Notes: generated by a model from the sequence alone, not told the origin. Shown: positions 46,780 to 56,237, numbered from the stretch's first letter. The stretch: 64,000 bases of DNA from Martinezella tropici (GCF_008370325.1 NZ_VNIP01000001.1:310001-374000), one strand, 5' to 3'. Program-made: numbers and translations.

Positions 46780-47415
46780 TTACAGCAGCGGCCGGTTCGG
46801 CATGTCGTCCAGCGAGATCACGCCGTCATGGTTGCGATCCATGCGGTCGAAGAGCTTGCTGGCGGCGTCTTCGGCTTCCTGCTTGCTGATCTGGCCGTTT
46901 TCATCCTTGTCGATGCGATGGAACATCATCATTCCGCGCATCATGCCTGCTTCGTGCATGAAGCGGCCATGCGGTCTATGACGGCGCGGCCCATTATTGT
47001 CGCCATTGTTGTCGGCCTCAGTCTGATCGCCCTTGCTCTGATCGTTCTGGGCCTGATTATTGCCCTGATCGCCATCTGCCTTTGCGCGCTCGACCTTCCA
47101 TTCCTTGATGCGTTCCTGGCGATAGGTGCGCAGTTCGCCGGGGGTGATTTCGCCGTCGTGATTGGTGTCGATCTGGTCGAAGATCTTGTCGACGCCGGTC
47201 TTCACCTCATCCTTGGTGACCTTCGTGTCGCCGGGCTGGCCGAATTGTTTCAGCATGCGCACATAGACGATTTCCGGCGAAAAACGAGGTCCATGCCAGC
47301 GTCCGCCATGCCCGCCCCGTGCCTCGTCGCCTTGGGCAGCGAAGCTTGCCTGGGCGGCAGCGCCAACCAGAAGGCCAGCGGAAAGTCCCGCAAGAAGAAA
47401 TTTTTTCCCGTTCAT
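46780..47415 (-). CDS. secreted EF-hand calcium-binding protein
   Basis: A 211-residue exported protein. Residues 1-27 form a signal peptide ending ASFAA. Three canonical EF-hand loops are seen: DTNHDGEITPGE (near residue 83), DKDENGQISKQE (near 169) and DRNHDGVISLDD (near 193); a degenerate fourth may lie near 55-75. An Asn/Asp/Gln-rich linker (about 115-140) separates the pairs and is followed by a His/Arg/Met-rich stretch. Function is unknown; likely a periplasmic calcium buffer or sensor. Confidence 0.88.
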   Translation of the reverse strand: MNGKKFLLAGLSAGLLVGAAAQASFAAQGDEARGGHGGRWHGPRFSPEIVYVRMLKQFGQPGDTKVTKDEVKTGVDKIFDQIDTNHDGEITPGELRTYRQERIKEWKVERAKADGDQGNNQAQNDQSKGDQTEADNNGDNNGPRRHRPHGRFMHEAGMMRGMMMFHRIDKDENGQISKQEAEDAASKLFDRMDRNHDGVISLDDMPNRPLL

Positions 47416-47528
47416 CGTTTTTCCTTTCGTGTCGAGGAATGGTCAAACGATACGGCTGATGGTCGAAAACGACCAATTAAACCTCTGTAAGGCGGATGAA
47501 ACTTTCGTAACCCCGCCCTGATGAGTGG

Positions 47529-48233
47529 TTAAATCAACGCTTTGAGGAAGCTCGTCAGGTCGTCGGTCACATAGTCGATGTGATCGTCCTCGCCCGTGGT
47601 GCGCTCCCACCATTCGACAACGGTCGTCTCGAGGTTTTGGGGCACCAGCAGCACGGTTTTCATGCCGAGAGCCTTGGGTACGGTGAGATTGCGCGGCAGG
47701 TCCTCGAACATGGCCGCTCTCTTCGTGTCCACACGGTTGAGGCTCATGAACTTGTCATAGGTCGAGCCGGCGGGTTTCGGCACGTATTCGGCCGCAACGA
47801 TATCGAAAATGTCGTCGAAACCGTCGAGAATGCCGAGCGCGCCCGCCGTCGCCTGGGCATGTTTGACGCTGCCATTGGTGAAGATGAACTTGCGTCCCGG
47901 CAGCGCCCTAATGGCGGCGGCGAGCTCCGGCTGCGGCGTCAACGCCGAATAGTCGATCGCATGCGCCTTTTCCAGGAAATCATTGGGATCGATACCGTGA
48001 TGGATCATCAGTCCCTGCAGGGTCGTGCCGTGCTCGAGGTAATATTGCTTCTGCAGCTTGCGCGCTTCTTCCCGCTCCATCTGCAGGAGGGCGGAGACAT
48101 AGGCGGTCATGTTCTTGTCGATTTGCGCGAAGAGATCGACATGATGCGGATAGAGCGTGTTGTCGAGATCGAATACCCAATCGCGGATATCGGAGAAATC
48201 TGATGGCTCGGATAGTGTTTTTGTGTGGCTCAT
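47529..48233 (-). CDS. HAD-family pyrimidine 5'-nucleotidase-like phosphatase
   Basis: A 234-residue haloacid dehalogenase-fold phosphatase. Motif I is WVFDLDNTLYP (residues 19-29, nucleophile Asp22), motif II is FTNGS near 118, motif III is a lysine in EYVPKPA near 153 and motif IV is MFEDLPRN near 175. The DLDNTLYP signature places it with the SDT1/pyrimidine 5'-nucleotidase group. It lies beside the dap and argB genes as in other rhizobia, probably without a direct functional link. Confidence 0.9.
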   Translation of the reverse strand: MSHTKTLSEPSDFSDIRDWVFDLDNTLYPHHVDLFAQIDKNMTAYVSALLQMEREEARKLQKQYYLEHGTTLQGLMIHHGIDPNDFLEKAHAIDYSALTPQPELAAAIRALPGRKFIFTNGSVKHAQATAGALGILDGFDDIFDIVAAEYVPKPAGSTYDKFMSLNRVDTKRAAMFEDLPRNLTVPKALGMKTVLLVPQNLETTVVEWWERTTGEDDHIDYVTDDLTSFLKALI

Positions 48234-48450
48234 GGAGAGCTTATCGCACGCCGTCTCCCGAAAGGGGAAGGAAAATATGCGTGCCGCAACATGCGGACCA
48301 TTTTGAGGAGATTGCCGTCTACTTCAATGCCGGCTATGATTTTACTATTGATTTCCGGGCTTTTACTCTATTTCCATGTGAGGGAGGGCTTACGCTTTCT
48401 TGGGGTTATGGAGAGAAATTCGCCCGGCCGGGCTTTTCGGAGGGGATGCG

Positions 48451-49221
48451 ATGAGTCAGGTGGAAAAGGCGCAGGAATTCGCGCAGCTGCACCGCAAGGG
48501 TGAGCCGGTGATCCTTTTCAATATATGGGATGCGGGCTCCGCCAAGGCCGTCACGGAAGCGGGTGCGAAGGCGCTGGCGACGGGAAGCTGGTCGGTCGCT
48601 GCGGCCAATGGTTTCGGCGATGGCCAGGCGATACCTTTGTCGTTGCTGGCGGTGACCGCCAAGCTGATCTCGGTGACGAGCCCGCTGCCCCTGTCGGTCG
48701 ATTTCGAGGGTGGTTATGCCGTCGAACCCGAAGAAGTCGCCGCCAATGTCGAAAAGATCATGGATCACGGCGCCGTCGGCATCAATTTCGAGGATCAGGT
48801 GATCGGCGGCCAGGGCGTTCATCCTATCGAAACGCAGGTGGCGCGCATCCGCGCAATCCGCGACATGGCCGATCGCCGCGAGATGCCGCTGTTCATCAAC
48901 GCCCGCACCGATCTGTTCCTGCAGGAAAGCGATATTGCGCATCATCAGCTTCTGCTGGATGATGCCTTTCGTCGCGCCGATGCTTTCGCCGAAGCGGGTG
49001 CCAGCGGCTTTTTCGCGCCGGGGTTGGTCGATCCGGAATTGATCGGCGCGCTCTGCGAACACTCCCCTTTGCCTGTCAACATCATGGTGCGTCCGACCAC
49101 GCCTGATAACGAGACGATGGCCAGGCTGGGCGTCAGCCGCATAAGCTATGGGCCAGCGCCTTACCGATCGGTCATGGGAATGCTGAAAAGCGAGGCCGAA
49201 GCCATCTACCGGCCGTCCTGA
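48451..49221 (+). CDS. isocitrate lyase/PEP mutase superfamily protein
   Basis: A 256-residue TIM-barrel protein. The magnesium-binding region is VDFEGGYAVEP (near residue 88) and GINFEDQ (near 111); LFINARTDLFL follows near 148. The KRCGH catalytic loop of isocitrate and methylisocitrate lyases is replaced by GGQGVHPIETQ, so it is neither of those and not PrpB. It is probably a C-C or P-C bond enzyme of unassigned substrate. ATG 48451 has a GGAGGGG site. Confidence 0.85.
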   Translation: MSQVEKAQEFAQLHRKGEPVILFNIWDAGSAKAVTEAGAKALATGSWSVAAANGFGDGQAIPLSLLAVTAKLISVTSPLPLSVDFEGGYAVEPEEVAANVEKIMDHGAVGINFEDQVIGGQGVHPIETQVARIRAIRDMADRREMPLFINARTDLFLQESDIAHHQLLLDDAFRRADAFAEAGASGFFAPGLVDPELIGALCEHSPLPVNIMVRPTTPDNETMARLGVSRISYGPAPYRSVMGMLKSEAEAIYRPS

Positions 49222-49228
49222 ACGGCCT

Positions 49229-49334
49229 AGAGCAATTCCAGGAAAAGTGCGCAGCGGTTTTCCGTCCGGAATGCGTAAACAAATAAGAAGATGGAGCGTT
49301 TTCGCGTTTCGAAGAAAAGCGGAAATGCTCTAGC
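49229..49334 (+). repeat. bipartite palindromic intergenic repeat (same family as 7538-7643)
   Basis: First module AGAGCAATTCCAGGAAAAG...TTTTCCGTCCGGAATGCG, A-rich linker AAACAAATAAGAAG, then a second hairpin GGAGCGTTTTCGC...GAAAAGCGGAAATGCTCT. The first module matches the 7538 element closely. It occupies most of the gap between the PEP-mutase-fold gene and argB. Confidence 0.75.
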
Positions 49335-49375
49335 GGCGCCCCACGGGTCTTCCGTGGAGCGCCTGAGCCCTACTA

Positions 49376-50263
49376 TCACGGAACGATCAGCGTGCCGGCA
49401 CCGTGCTCGGTGAAGATTTCGAGCAGCACGGAGTGAGCCGTCTTGCCGTTGAGGATGACGACGCCCTGAACACCCGCCTTGATGGCGTCGATGCAGGTCT
49501 CGACCTTCGGGATCATGCCGCCGGAAATCGTGCCGTCGGCGATCAGCGCATGCGCCTGTGCCACGGAAAGCTCCTTGATGAGCTGGCCCTGCTTGTCGAG
49601 CACGCCCGGGACGTCGGTCAGGAACAGCAGGCGCGTGGCGCTCAGCGCGCCAGCGATGGCACCGGCAAAGGTATCGGCATTGATGTTGTAGGTCGCGCCG
49701 TCGCGGCCGGGGGCGACCGGGGCGATGACCGGGATCATCTCGGATTTCGCAAGCAGGTCGAGCAGGGTGCGGTCGACTTCGACCACCTCGCCGACGAAGC
49801 CGAGATCGAGCACGCGCTCGATGTTGGAGTCCGGATCCTTGATGGTCTTGTGCGCCTTTTCGGCGAAGACCATGTTGCCGTCCTTGCCGCAAAGGCCGAT
49901 CGCCCATTCGCCGGTCTGGTTGATCAGCGCGACGATTTCCTTGTTGATCGAGCCGGCAAGCACCATTTCGACGATCTCGACCGTCTTCTGGTCGGTGACG
50001 CGCAGCCCGCCTTCGAACTTCGATTCGATGCCCATCTTCGTCAACATGGCGCCGATCTGCGGGCCGCCGCCGTGGACGACGATCGGGTTGACGCCGGATT
50101 GCTTCAAAAGGGCGATATCGGCGGCAAACGCCTTGCCGAGTTCGACGTTGCCCATGGCGTGGCCACCATATTTCACGACGATGGTCTTGTTTTCATAACG
50201 CTGCATGTAGGGCAGCGCCTGTGCGAGCAGGTTGGCTTGGAGTTCGCTTTGGGCTTCGGACAT
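49376..50263 (-). CDS. argB: acetylglutamate kinase
   Basis: A 295-residue amino-acid kinase for the second step of arginine synthesis; arginine-derived ornithine also feeds OlsB. Landmarks are VVKYGGHAM (residue 29 on), [10 protein letters not shown] near 61, a GLCGKDGN motif near 121 and the late [14 protein letters not shown]. The length and N-terminal helix ([15 protein letters not shown]) are of the arginine-feedback-inhibited hexameric type. Convergent with the preceding gene across a repeat element. Confidence 0.96.
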   Translation of the reverse strand: MSEAQSELQANLLAQALPYMQRYENKTIVVKYGGHAMGNVELGKAFAADIALLKQSGVNPIVVHGGGPQIGAMLTKMGIESKFEGGLRVTDQKTVEIVEMVLAGSINKEIVALINQTGEWAIGLCGKDGNMVFAEKAHKTIKDPDSNIERVLDLGFVGEVVEVDRTLLDLLAKSEMIPVIAPVAPGRDGATYNINADTFAGAIAGALSATRLLFLTDVPGVLDKQGQLIKELSVAQAHALIADGTISGGMIPKVETCIDAIKAGVQGVVILNGKTAHSVLLEIFTEHGAGTLIVP

Positions 50264-50565
50264 GGTGCACCCTTCGAAATTGTTCGCGGGCCTTTTATCT
50301 CAAGTTTTTGACAGAGGGAATAATGATCTCGGGATTAAAGGCATGTTGCGCAAAAGTGTGCAGCGGTTTTGCCGCAACGACTTGCGCACAATCAAAGACC
50401 TAAAGCGCGAAAAGCGTATCTGGAAGATCGCGCAGCGCTTTAGTTGACGCTATGTCACATGAGCGTCGCCGAAATTGATGGCCTCGGCACGTTTGCCGCC
50501 GGACAGTTTTCTTCTAAAGATGGTGCGGGCGTCACCCCCGGGAAATTGGATGGCGAGCGAGGAGA
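50264..50565. other. 302-base gap with palindromic repeat and degenerate sigma-factor sequence
   Basis: The left part is the argB promoter region, the middle holds the repeat at 50336-50446, and the right part (50455-50565) probably includes the decayed 5' end of the sigma-factor pseudogene, in which I cannot recognise region 2. Confidence 0.55.
50336..50446 (+). repeat. bipartite palindromic intergenic repeat
   Basis: TGTTGCGCAAAAGTGTGCAG...TTTTGCCGCAACGACTTGCGC forms the first module. After the linker AATCAAAGACC, a second module CTAAAGCGC...GCGCTTTAG forms a hairpin. Layout matches the 49229 element but the stems differ. Confidence 0.65.
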
Positions 50566-50934
50566 TGGAGGCACGCCGAGCAATTTACTGATGTCGATGG
50601 GGTGGCAATGCCCTGGCTGATGGCAATCGCGCCCAATCGGTCCATCGATTTCGTCCGCGCCCACAAGCCCGTAGCCGACGAAATAGATACGGCCTACGAT
50701 CTCGCCGACCTGTAACCCGGTCCTAAAGAGCAAGCAATCGTGAAGGGAGAGGGAAGGCGGATTGACAGGTGCATGGAAGAGTTGGAAGCTGATCGCGCAC
50801 GGGCCGTTCGCAGTGCCTATGTCGAGGGCTTGAGCTACCAAGAGCTCGCCGACCAACACGCTGCGCCATTGAATACTATGCGCACCTGGCTGCGCCGAAG
50901 CCTGATCAGACTGAGAGAGTGCATGGACCGATGA
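50566..50934 (+). pseudogene. inactivated ECF sigma factor (SigK-like), 5' truncated with an in-frame stop
   Basis: One frame reads WRHAEQF...MPWLMAIAPNRSIDFVRAHKP, which matches the end of region 2 of ECF sigma factors, then a TAA at 50713-50715, then PGPKEQAIVKGEGRR and a complete region 4 (AYVEGLSYQELADQH, NTMRTWLRRSLIRLRECMDR). Most of region 2 before 50566 cannot be recognised. So there is a nonsense mutation plus loss or decay of the 5' end. A GTG at 50740 could still make a 64-residue region 4 fragment. It overlaps the anti-sigma start by 4 bases, the ancestral sigma/anti-sigma arrangement. Confidence 0.8.
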
Positions 50935-51644
50935 GTACGCCCGATCAAAGCAAGGGAGGCCGCTCCCGCGATGAAGTCCTGGCCGGAGAATATGTGCTTG
51001 GCGTGCTTTCCTTGGAGGATCGGCAGAAGGTCGAGCGCCGCATGCGCAGCGATCGCCAATTTGCCGCCATCGTCAGCCGCTGGGAACAGAACCTATCGGA
51101 ATTCAACGAAGAATATGAAGCGGTGACGCCGGCGGCCACCGTATTTCCGAAGATCGAAAAGAGGATTTTCGGGGAAGTGGCGTTCGGCGCCCATCTCTGG
51201 AATTCACTCATGCTTTGGCGTTCGGCCGCTTTCGGCTCGTTGTTTGTGGCAGCCGGCGTGCTTGTCTTCGCCATCACGAACGAGGGCGCCTTGCGGCCTG
51301 CCCCCGGCAAGCAGCTCACCGCATCCCTTTCCGGCCAAAACAGCCCCATCAATCTCTTGGCCAATTATGACGCCGCCAATGGGCGCCTGAAAGTGACGCC
51401 GATCGCTGCTGGCAAACCGGAAGAGAAATCGCTGGAGTTATGGCTGATTCGCGGCAGCGATCCCGCCGAGGCTCTGGGTGTCCTGCCGCAGACCGGCGAC
51501 GGCGAAATCGTTCTGCCGCCGGAACTACACGGCAAGTTGACCGAAGGCGCGATCATCGCGGTCAGCGTCGAGCCCTTCGGCGGTTCGCCAACCGGCAAGC
51601 CTACGGGCGATGTCGTCGCTTCCGGTACGATCCATTTCCCTTGA
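50931..51644 (+). CDS. anti-sigma factor (RskA-like), orphaned
   Basis: A 237-residue membrane protein. The N-terminal ~85 residues include a zinc-less anti-sigma domain (DEVLAGEYVLGVLSLEDRQKVERRM), one transmembrane helix is near residues 98-118 (AAFGSLFVAAGVLVFAI) and the periplasmic RskA-type C-terminal domain runs from 125 to 237 (LELWLIRGSDPAEALGVLP, VSVEPFGGSPTGKPTG). Reading frame and codon use look intact, although its partner sigma gene is broken. It begins in the sigma stop codon (ATGA). Confidence 0.85.
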   Translation: MSTPDQSKGGRSRDEVLAGEYVLGVLSLEDRQKVERRMRSDRQFAAIVSRWEQNLSEFNEEYEAVTPAATVFPKIEKRIFGEVAFGAHLWNSLMLWRSAAFGSLFVAAGVLVFAITNEGALRPAPGKQLTASLSGQNSPINLLANYDAANGRLKVTPIAAGKPEEKSLELWLIRGSDPAEALGVLPQTGDGEIVLPPELHGKLTEGAIIAVSVEPFGGSPTGKPTGDVVASGTIHFP

Positions 51645-51767
51645 TGAACGCGTATTGCGGAAACGCAATTGCGGCTGAAACTCTTTTCAGTGCGCTCCGT
51701 ACCTTCTTCCGACCCGCCTGTTCGGGAGCGGGCAGGGAGCGGCGGCCTCATTCCGTGGAGGCGAGCG

Positions 51768-52427
51768 TCAGACGTCGATCCCGACCGTCTGCCCGATCGC
51801 CTGACGCAGCTCATCGAGACCTTCGCCCTTCTCCGAGGAAGTCGCGAGAACAAAGGGATAGGCAGCGGGGCGCTTGCGGATCTTTTCCGTCGTATCGGCG
51901 ATCAGCTTCGGCACCCCGACGGCTTTGATCTTATCGGTCTTGGTGAGCACGATCTGGTAGGAAACAGCGGCCTTGTCGAGCAGGCCCAGAACTTCCTCGT
52001 CGTTCTTCTTGATGCCGTGGCGGCTGTCGATGAGCACGTAGACGCGCTTCAGCGTCGTGCGTCCCCTCAGATAGTCGAAGATGAGCTTCGTCCAGGCATC
52101 CACCTGTTCCTTCGGCGCTTCCGCATAGCCGTAGCCCGGCATGTCCACCAGCGCCATCGGCGGCAGATCGGCGCCTTCGCCGGAAAAGCCATCGGGCACG
52201 AAATAGTTGAGTTCCTGCGTGCGGCCCGGCGTGTTGGACGTGCGCGCAAGCCCCTTGTGCCCCACCAATGCATTGATCAGCGACGACTTGCCGACATTGG
52301 AGCGGCCGGCGAAAGCGACTTCCAGCGGCCCTTCCGGCGGTAGAAACTTCATGGCCGGCACGCCGCGGATGAAAATCCACGGACGCCCGAAAAGCGGCTT
52401 GTCGTCTTTGGTCGTCTGATCTGCCAT
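51768..52427 (-). CDS. engB: ribosome biogenesis GTP-binding protein EngB (YsxC/YihA)
   Basis: A 219-residue GTPase for late large-subunit assembly. G1 is [15 protein letters not shown] (near residue 53), the switch region [16 protein letters not shown]3 DMPGYGYAE near 112, G4 LTKTDK near 170 and G5 ATSS near 200. An alternative start at 52478 would add 17 residues. In rhizobia it is part of the yidC-engB-argB cluster, but here a transporter gene separates it from yidC. Confidence 0.95.
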   Translation of the reverse strand: MADQTTKDDKPLFGRPWIFIRGVPAMKFLPPEGPLEVAFAGRSNVGKSSLINALVGHKGLARTSNTPGRTQELNYFVPDGFSGEGADLPPMALVDMPGYGYAEAPKEQVDAWTKLIFDYLRGRTTLKRVYVLIDSRHGIKKNDEEVLGLLDKAAVSYQIVLTKTDKIKAVGVPKLIADTTEKIRKRPAAYPFVLATSSEKGEGLDELRQAIGQTVGIDV

Positions 52428-52689
52428 TTGCTCAGTCTTTTGTTTGGTTTGATGGTCTGGCTTCGGGGTTTTGCCCATGAAAGTCAAGTTTTGATCGGCA
52501 TATGGCCTGGGCCGCAGCAGAATAGCCGCCGCTAGGTAGCAATTGCCGTCCTCCACCGGCCCGGAATTGTTATGCATGGCTGTGGAACTTCCGCTGACAT
52601 TTCGGCAGGCCTATGGTTCACGGTAAACCGGTCGCCCAACTGCGCCGGGCCGTTTTGACGCGATCATTCATTGTGATACCTCATAGGTC

Positions 52690-53751
52690 ATGATCAGCAA
52701 ACACACGCATCTCTGGCCCGGCGTTCCCCTTGCTCTCGGTTCAGCCATCCTGTTCGGCGCGTCGGCGCCTCTCTCCAAGCTGCTGATGGGATCGATCGAT
52801 CCTTGGTTGCTGGCGGGCATTTTGTATGTGGGGGCAGGACTTGGTCTCGCCGTCGTTCACTGGGGACGTCGTTTGATCGGGCTTCCAAACGTCGAGGCTC
52901 CGCTCCAAAGAGCGGACCTCCCCTGGCTCGCCTTCGTCGTCCTGTTCGGTGGGATGCTCGGCCCTCTGTTCCTGATGCTGGGGCTTTCCCATACCTCCGC
53001 GTCTTCGGGGTCGCTGCTCCTCAACCTGGAGGGACTGGCGACCATGGGCATCGCATGGCTTGTCTTTCGCGAGAATGTCGACAGGCGGCTTTTGGTCGGC
53101 GCTGGCGCCATCCTCGCCGGTGCGGTGCTGCTAACGTGGAATGGTGAAGCCCTGCGGCTTGATGCGGGCAGCCTCTTCATTGCAGCCGCCTGCCTTTCAT
53201 GGGGCATAGACAATAATCTGACGCGCAAATTGTCGTCGGCTGATCCGGTTCAGATCGCTATGATCAAGGGCGTCTTTGCGGGCACCAGCAACCTTGTCTT
53301 GGCGCTCGGCTTGGGTGCGTCGCTGCCGAATGCCGGTCTTTTCGGAGCGGGAGCGTTAGTCGGCTTTCTCGGCGTTGGCGTCAGCCTGGTGATGTTCATG
53401 CTTGGGCTTCGCCACCTTGGGACTGCTCGCACGGGTGCCTATTTTTCGTTAGCGCCATTCATCGGCGCGGTGCTTGCGGTCATGATCTTCGGCGAGCATG
53501 TGACGTTTCAGCTCATTGCGGCAGGCGTCCTCATGGCGATTGGCCTATGGCTTCATTTAGCCGAGCGTCACGACCACGAGCATGAGCATGAGATGCTCGA
53601 ACATGAGCACTCGCATGTCCATGACGAGCATCATCAACATTCCCATGACGGCCCGGTAAGCGAGCCGCATTCGCATTGGCATCGCCACCAGCCGCTGCGG
53701 CATAAGCATCCTCATTACCCCGACCTGCACCATCGCCATTCCCACGACTAG
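52690..53751 (+). CDS. EamA/DMT-family transporter with C-terminal His-rich tail
   Basis: A 353-residue protein with about ten transmembrane helices in two EamA repeats (about residues 8-140 and 155-285). After the last helix there is a ~60-residue cytoplasmic or periplasmic tail with 23 histidines (HDHEHEHEMLEHEHSHVH and onwards) and several Asp/Glu. Such tails bind zinc, nickel or cobalt in metal carriers; DMT proteins usually have none, so metal export or metal-gated metabolite export is a guess. It lies between engB and yidC, where it interrupts a usual gene order. Confidence 0.82.
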   Translation: MISKHTHLWPGVPLALGSAILFGASAPLSKLLMGSIDPWLLAGILYVGAGLGLAVVHWGRRLIGLPNVEAPLQRADLPWLAFVVLFGGMLGPLFLMLGLSHTSASSGSLLLNLEGLATMGIAWLVFRENVDRRLLVGAGAILAGAVLLTWNGEALRLDAGSLFIAAACLSWGIDNNLTRKLSSADPVQIAMIKGVFAGTSNLVLALGLGASLPNAGLFGAGALVGFLGVGVSLVMFMLGLRHLGTARTGAYFSLAPFIGAVLAVMIFGEHVTFQLIAAGVLMAIGLWLHLAERHDHEHEHEMLEHEHSHVHDEHHQHSHDGPVSEPHSHWHRHQPLRHKHPHYPDLHHRHSHD

Positions 53752-53844
53752 ATAACCGGGCATAAGGGGCCTTGGCGCGTCTTTGCGGCATACGGTTTAT
53801 CGATGCCGGCGTTCTTATCGGTGGGACTTTCCGCCAAATAAAGA

Positions 53845-53871
53845 AAAGCCCCGCCGAAGCGGGGCTTTTTT
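53845..53871. terminator. bidirectional terminator between the transporter gene and yidC
   Basis: AAAGCCCCGC (53845-53854), loop CGAA, GCGGGGCTTT (53859-53868) followed by T3; on the other strand the stem is followed by TTCTTTATTT. It serves both converging genes. Confidence 0.9.
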
Positions 53872-53873
53872 CG

Positions 53874-55679
53874 TCATTTCGATGGCGCCGGTTTTCGTTT
53901 GAAGAGGCCCTTCAGATTGTCGAAGAGCTCCACCTTCACGCCATGGCGCTTCATGATGATCGACTGCTGGATGACAGAGAGCGTGTTGTTCCAGGCCCAG
54001 TAGATCACGAGGCCGGCCGGGAAGCTTGCCAGCATGAACATGAATACCAGCGGCATCCAGTTGAAGATCATCGCCTGGGTCGGGTCCGGCGGGGTCGGGT
54101 TCATGCGCATCTGGAAGAACATGGTGACGCCCATGATCAGCGGCCAGACGCCGAGATGCAGGAAGGTCGGAGCCGCAAAGGGCAGCAGGCCGAACAGGTT
54201 GACGATCGAGGTCGGATCCGGCGCAGAAAGGTCCTGGATCCAGCCGAAGAACGGTGCATGGCGCATCTCGATGGTGATGTAGATCACCTTGTAGAGCGAG
54301 AAGAAGATCGGGATCTGCAGAAGCACCGGCCAGCAGCCCGCGATTGGGTTGATCTTCTCTTCCTTGTAGAGCTGCATGGTCGCCTGCTGCAGGCCCATGC
54401 GGTCGTCGTCAAACTTGGCCTTCAGCTCCTCCATTTTCGGCTGCATGCGCTTCATGTTCGCCATTGAGGCATATTGCCGGCTGGCGAGCGGGAAGAAGAG
54501 CGCCTTGACCACGATGGTGGTGCAGAGGATGGCGACGCCGAAATTGCCGAAGTAGCGGAAGAAGAAGTCCATCAGCTTGAACATCGGCTTGGTGATGAAA
54601 TAGAACCAGCCCCAGTCGATCAGGCGGTCGAAGCGCGGGATCGAATAGCTGGTCTCGTAGCGGTCGATGACCGGAACTTCCTTGGCACCGGCGAAGACGA
54701 GGTTCTTCAAGTCGATCGACTGGCCGGGAGCAACCGTGACGGCGTCTTCCTTGTAGTCGGCCTGGTAGCGCGGCGTACCGTCGGTGAAGTGCGAGAAGCG
54801 GGCATCATATGCGGTCGACTGCGGCGGCACGATGGTTGCAGCCCAGTACTTGTCCGTCATGCCGAGCCAGCCGCCGGTCGCCTTGGCGGGCGTCGTGGCT
54901 TCCTTTTCGGTAGATGCATATTTGGTCTCGATCAGGCCGTCATCGCCGATGACGCCGATGAAACCTTCATGCAGAACGTAGGCAGAAGGCGTCTCGGGCT
55001 TGTTGTAGCGGGTAACGCGGCCGTAGCTCGACAGCGAAACCGGTGCCTGGCCGCTGTTGGCGATCTTGTCGCTGATCGTGAACATGTAGCGATCGTCGAC
55101 GGAGATCGTGCGGGTGAAGGTGATGCCCTTGTCATTGGTGTAGGACAGCGTCACCGGCGTCTTGTCGGTCAGTTTGTCGCCGCTTGCAAGTGTCCAGGTG
55201 GTAGACGGGCCGGGAACCGCGCCCGTTGCTTCGCTGCCGACATAGCCGAGCTCGGTGAAGTAGCCGTCCTTGGTGTCTGCCGGGCTGAACAGGGTGATGA
55301 TCGGGCTGCTCTTGTCGACGGTCTCGTGATAGGTCTTGAGACGGAGATCGTCGAGGCGGGCGCCTTCCAGGTTGATGGAACCGGCAAGTGCCGGCGTATC
55401 GATGACGACGCGCGAGGAAGCGGTCTTTTCGACGGACTGGTCGCGGCTGAGAACCGTCGGCGCCGTCTGGCCGTTTGCCGGCAGCGAACCGTTTACGGCG
55501 GTGCCTGCGGCAGGCGACTGCGTCGTCTGAGCCTGCTGGGTCTGCTGGTGCTGCTTGGCGGCCTGCTCGGCCTGGCGCTGCGCTTCGAGGCGCGGGTTCA
55601 TGTAGAAAAACTGCCAGCCGAGAACAATCAGCACAGACAGTGCAATTGCAATGAAGTAATTGCGGTTGTTTTCCATCAT
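53874..55679 (-). CDS. yidC: membrane protein insertase YidC
   Basis: A 601-residue insertase/foldase for inner-membrane proteins. TM1 is near residues 7-25. A large periplasmic domain spans about 60-360, with an Ala/Gln/Thr-rich linker at 35-85. The conserved core of five helices begins near residue 365 ([18 protein letters not shown]) and includes the catalytic-groove arginine in [22 protein letters not shown]. Its start overlaps the rnpA stop by 4 bases. Confidence 0.97.
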   Translation of the reverse strand: MMENNRNYFIAIALSVLIVLGWQFFYMNPRLEAQRQAEQAAKQHQQTQQAQTTQSPAAGTAVNGSLPANGQTAPTVLSRDQSVEKTASSRVVIDTPALAGSINLEGARLDDLRLKTYHETVDKSSPIITLFSPADTKDGYFTELGYVGSEATGAVPGPSTTWTLASGDKLTDKTPVTLSYTNDKGITFTRTISVDDRYMFTISDKIANSGQAPVSLSSYGRVTRYNKPETPSAYVLHEGFIGVIGDDGLIETKYASTEKEATTPAKATGGWLGMTDKYWAATIVPPQSTAYDARFSHFTDGTPRYQADYKEDAVTVAPGQSIDLKNLVFAGAKEVPVIDRYETSYSIPRFDRLIDWGWFYFITKPMFKLMDFFFRYFGNFGVAILCTTIVVKALFFPLASRQYASMANMKRMQPKMEELKAKFDDDRMGLQQATMQLYKEEKINPIAGCWPVLLQIPIFFSLYKVIYITIEMRHAPFFGWIQDLSAPDPTSIVNLFGLLPFAAPTFLHLGVWPLIMGVTMFFQMRMNPTPPDPTQAMIFNWMPLVFMFMLASFPAGLVIYWAWNNTLSVIQQSIIMKRHGVKVELFDNLKGLFKRKPAPSK

Positions 55680-56077
55680 ACTTTCCTGGAGCGGTCCATT
55701 TCCGACCGCCGGTGTTTCGGCCTGGTTTCGATGCGGCTTACGAGTTCGCTCGCCAGTTTTTCGAAAGGCGCGGTCAGCACCTCGCGTCGCGCGACAACCA
55801 CATAGTCGTGTCCGGGCTGCATTGCAAATCCGGCGTGAAGCCGCACGGCTTCTTTCAGCCTGCGCCGCATGCGGTTGCGCTCCACCGCGTTGCCATGTTT
55901 TTTGGTAACGGTAAAACCAACGCGGGGTTCGGCGTCGGCGGTCTTGTGGTCCAGCATTTCTATCAGGAAGAAGCTGCCTCGGCGCTTCTCGCCTTCGCGG
56001 ACGGCAAGAAACTGCGGCCGGCTTTTCAGCCGCCCGACAGTCTTTTTGGGTCGTTCATTCGTCAATTTGCCCGCCAT
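55676..56077 (-). CDS. rnpA: ribonuclease P protein component
   Basis: A 133-residue RNA-binding protein subunit of RNase P that processes tRNA 5' ends. The RNR signature appears as [21 protein letters not shown] near residue 68, and the start has [18 protein letters not shown]. It lies between rpmH (25 bases upstream) and yidC (4-base overlap), the universal bacterial order. A TTG four codons later is a possible start. Confidence 0.95.
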   Translation of the reverse strand: MAGKLTNERPKKTVGRLKSRPQFLAVREGEKRRGSFFLIEMLDHKTADAEPRVGFTVTKKHGNAVERNRMRRRLKEAVRLHAGFAMQPGHDYVVVARREVLTAPFEKLASELVSRIETRPKHRRSEMDRSRKV

Positions 56078-56102
56078 ACTGGATCATCGGGCACTTCGGC
56101 CC

Positions 56103-56237
56103 TTAGGCCGAAAGACGCTTGCGACCACGGTTACGGCGAGCGGTAAGAACCGCGCGGCCGCCCTTGGTGGCCATGCGCGCACGGAAGCCGTGGCGACGCT
56201 TGCGGACAAGCTTGGATGGTTGGTAGGTACGCTTCAT
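56103..56237 (-). CDS. rpmH: large ribosomal subunit protein bL34
   Basis: A 44-residue protein with the sequence [20 protein letters not shown] followed by [20 protein letters not shown] and ending LSA, an unmistakable bL34. The stop is the TAA complementary to 56103-56105. It is the first gene of the rpmH-rnpA-yidC operon and has a well-formed sigma-70 promoter about 120 bases upstream. There is no dnaA next to it, as is usual in the Rhizobiaceae. Confidence 0.98.
   Translation of the reverse strand: MKRTYQPSKLVRKRRHGFRARMATKGGRAVLTARRNRGRKRLSA

Noticed and set aside
48203-48454. Small frame between the HAD phosphatase and PEP-mutase-fold genes.
   Set aside because: It has no ribosome-binding site, overlaps the phosphatase 5' end and shows unlike codon use. 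The gap of 217 bases is taken as the divergent promoter region.
52561-52689. Zur box before the His-rich transporter gene.
   Set aside because: Only one half-site (TTGTTATGCAT) was seen and no palindrome, which is not enough to claim zinc control.
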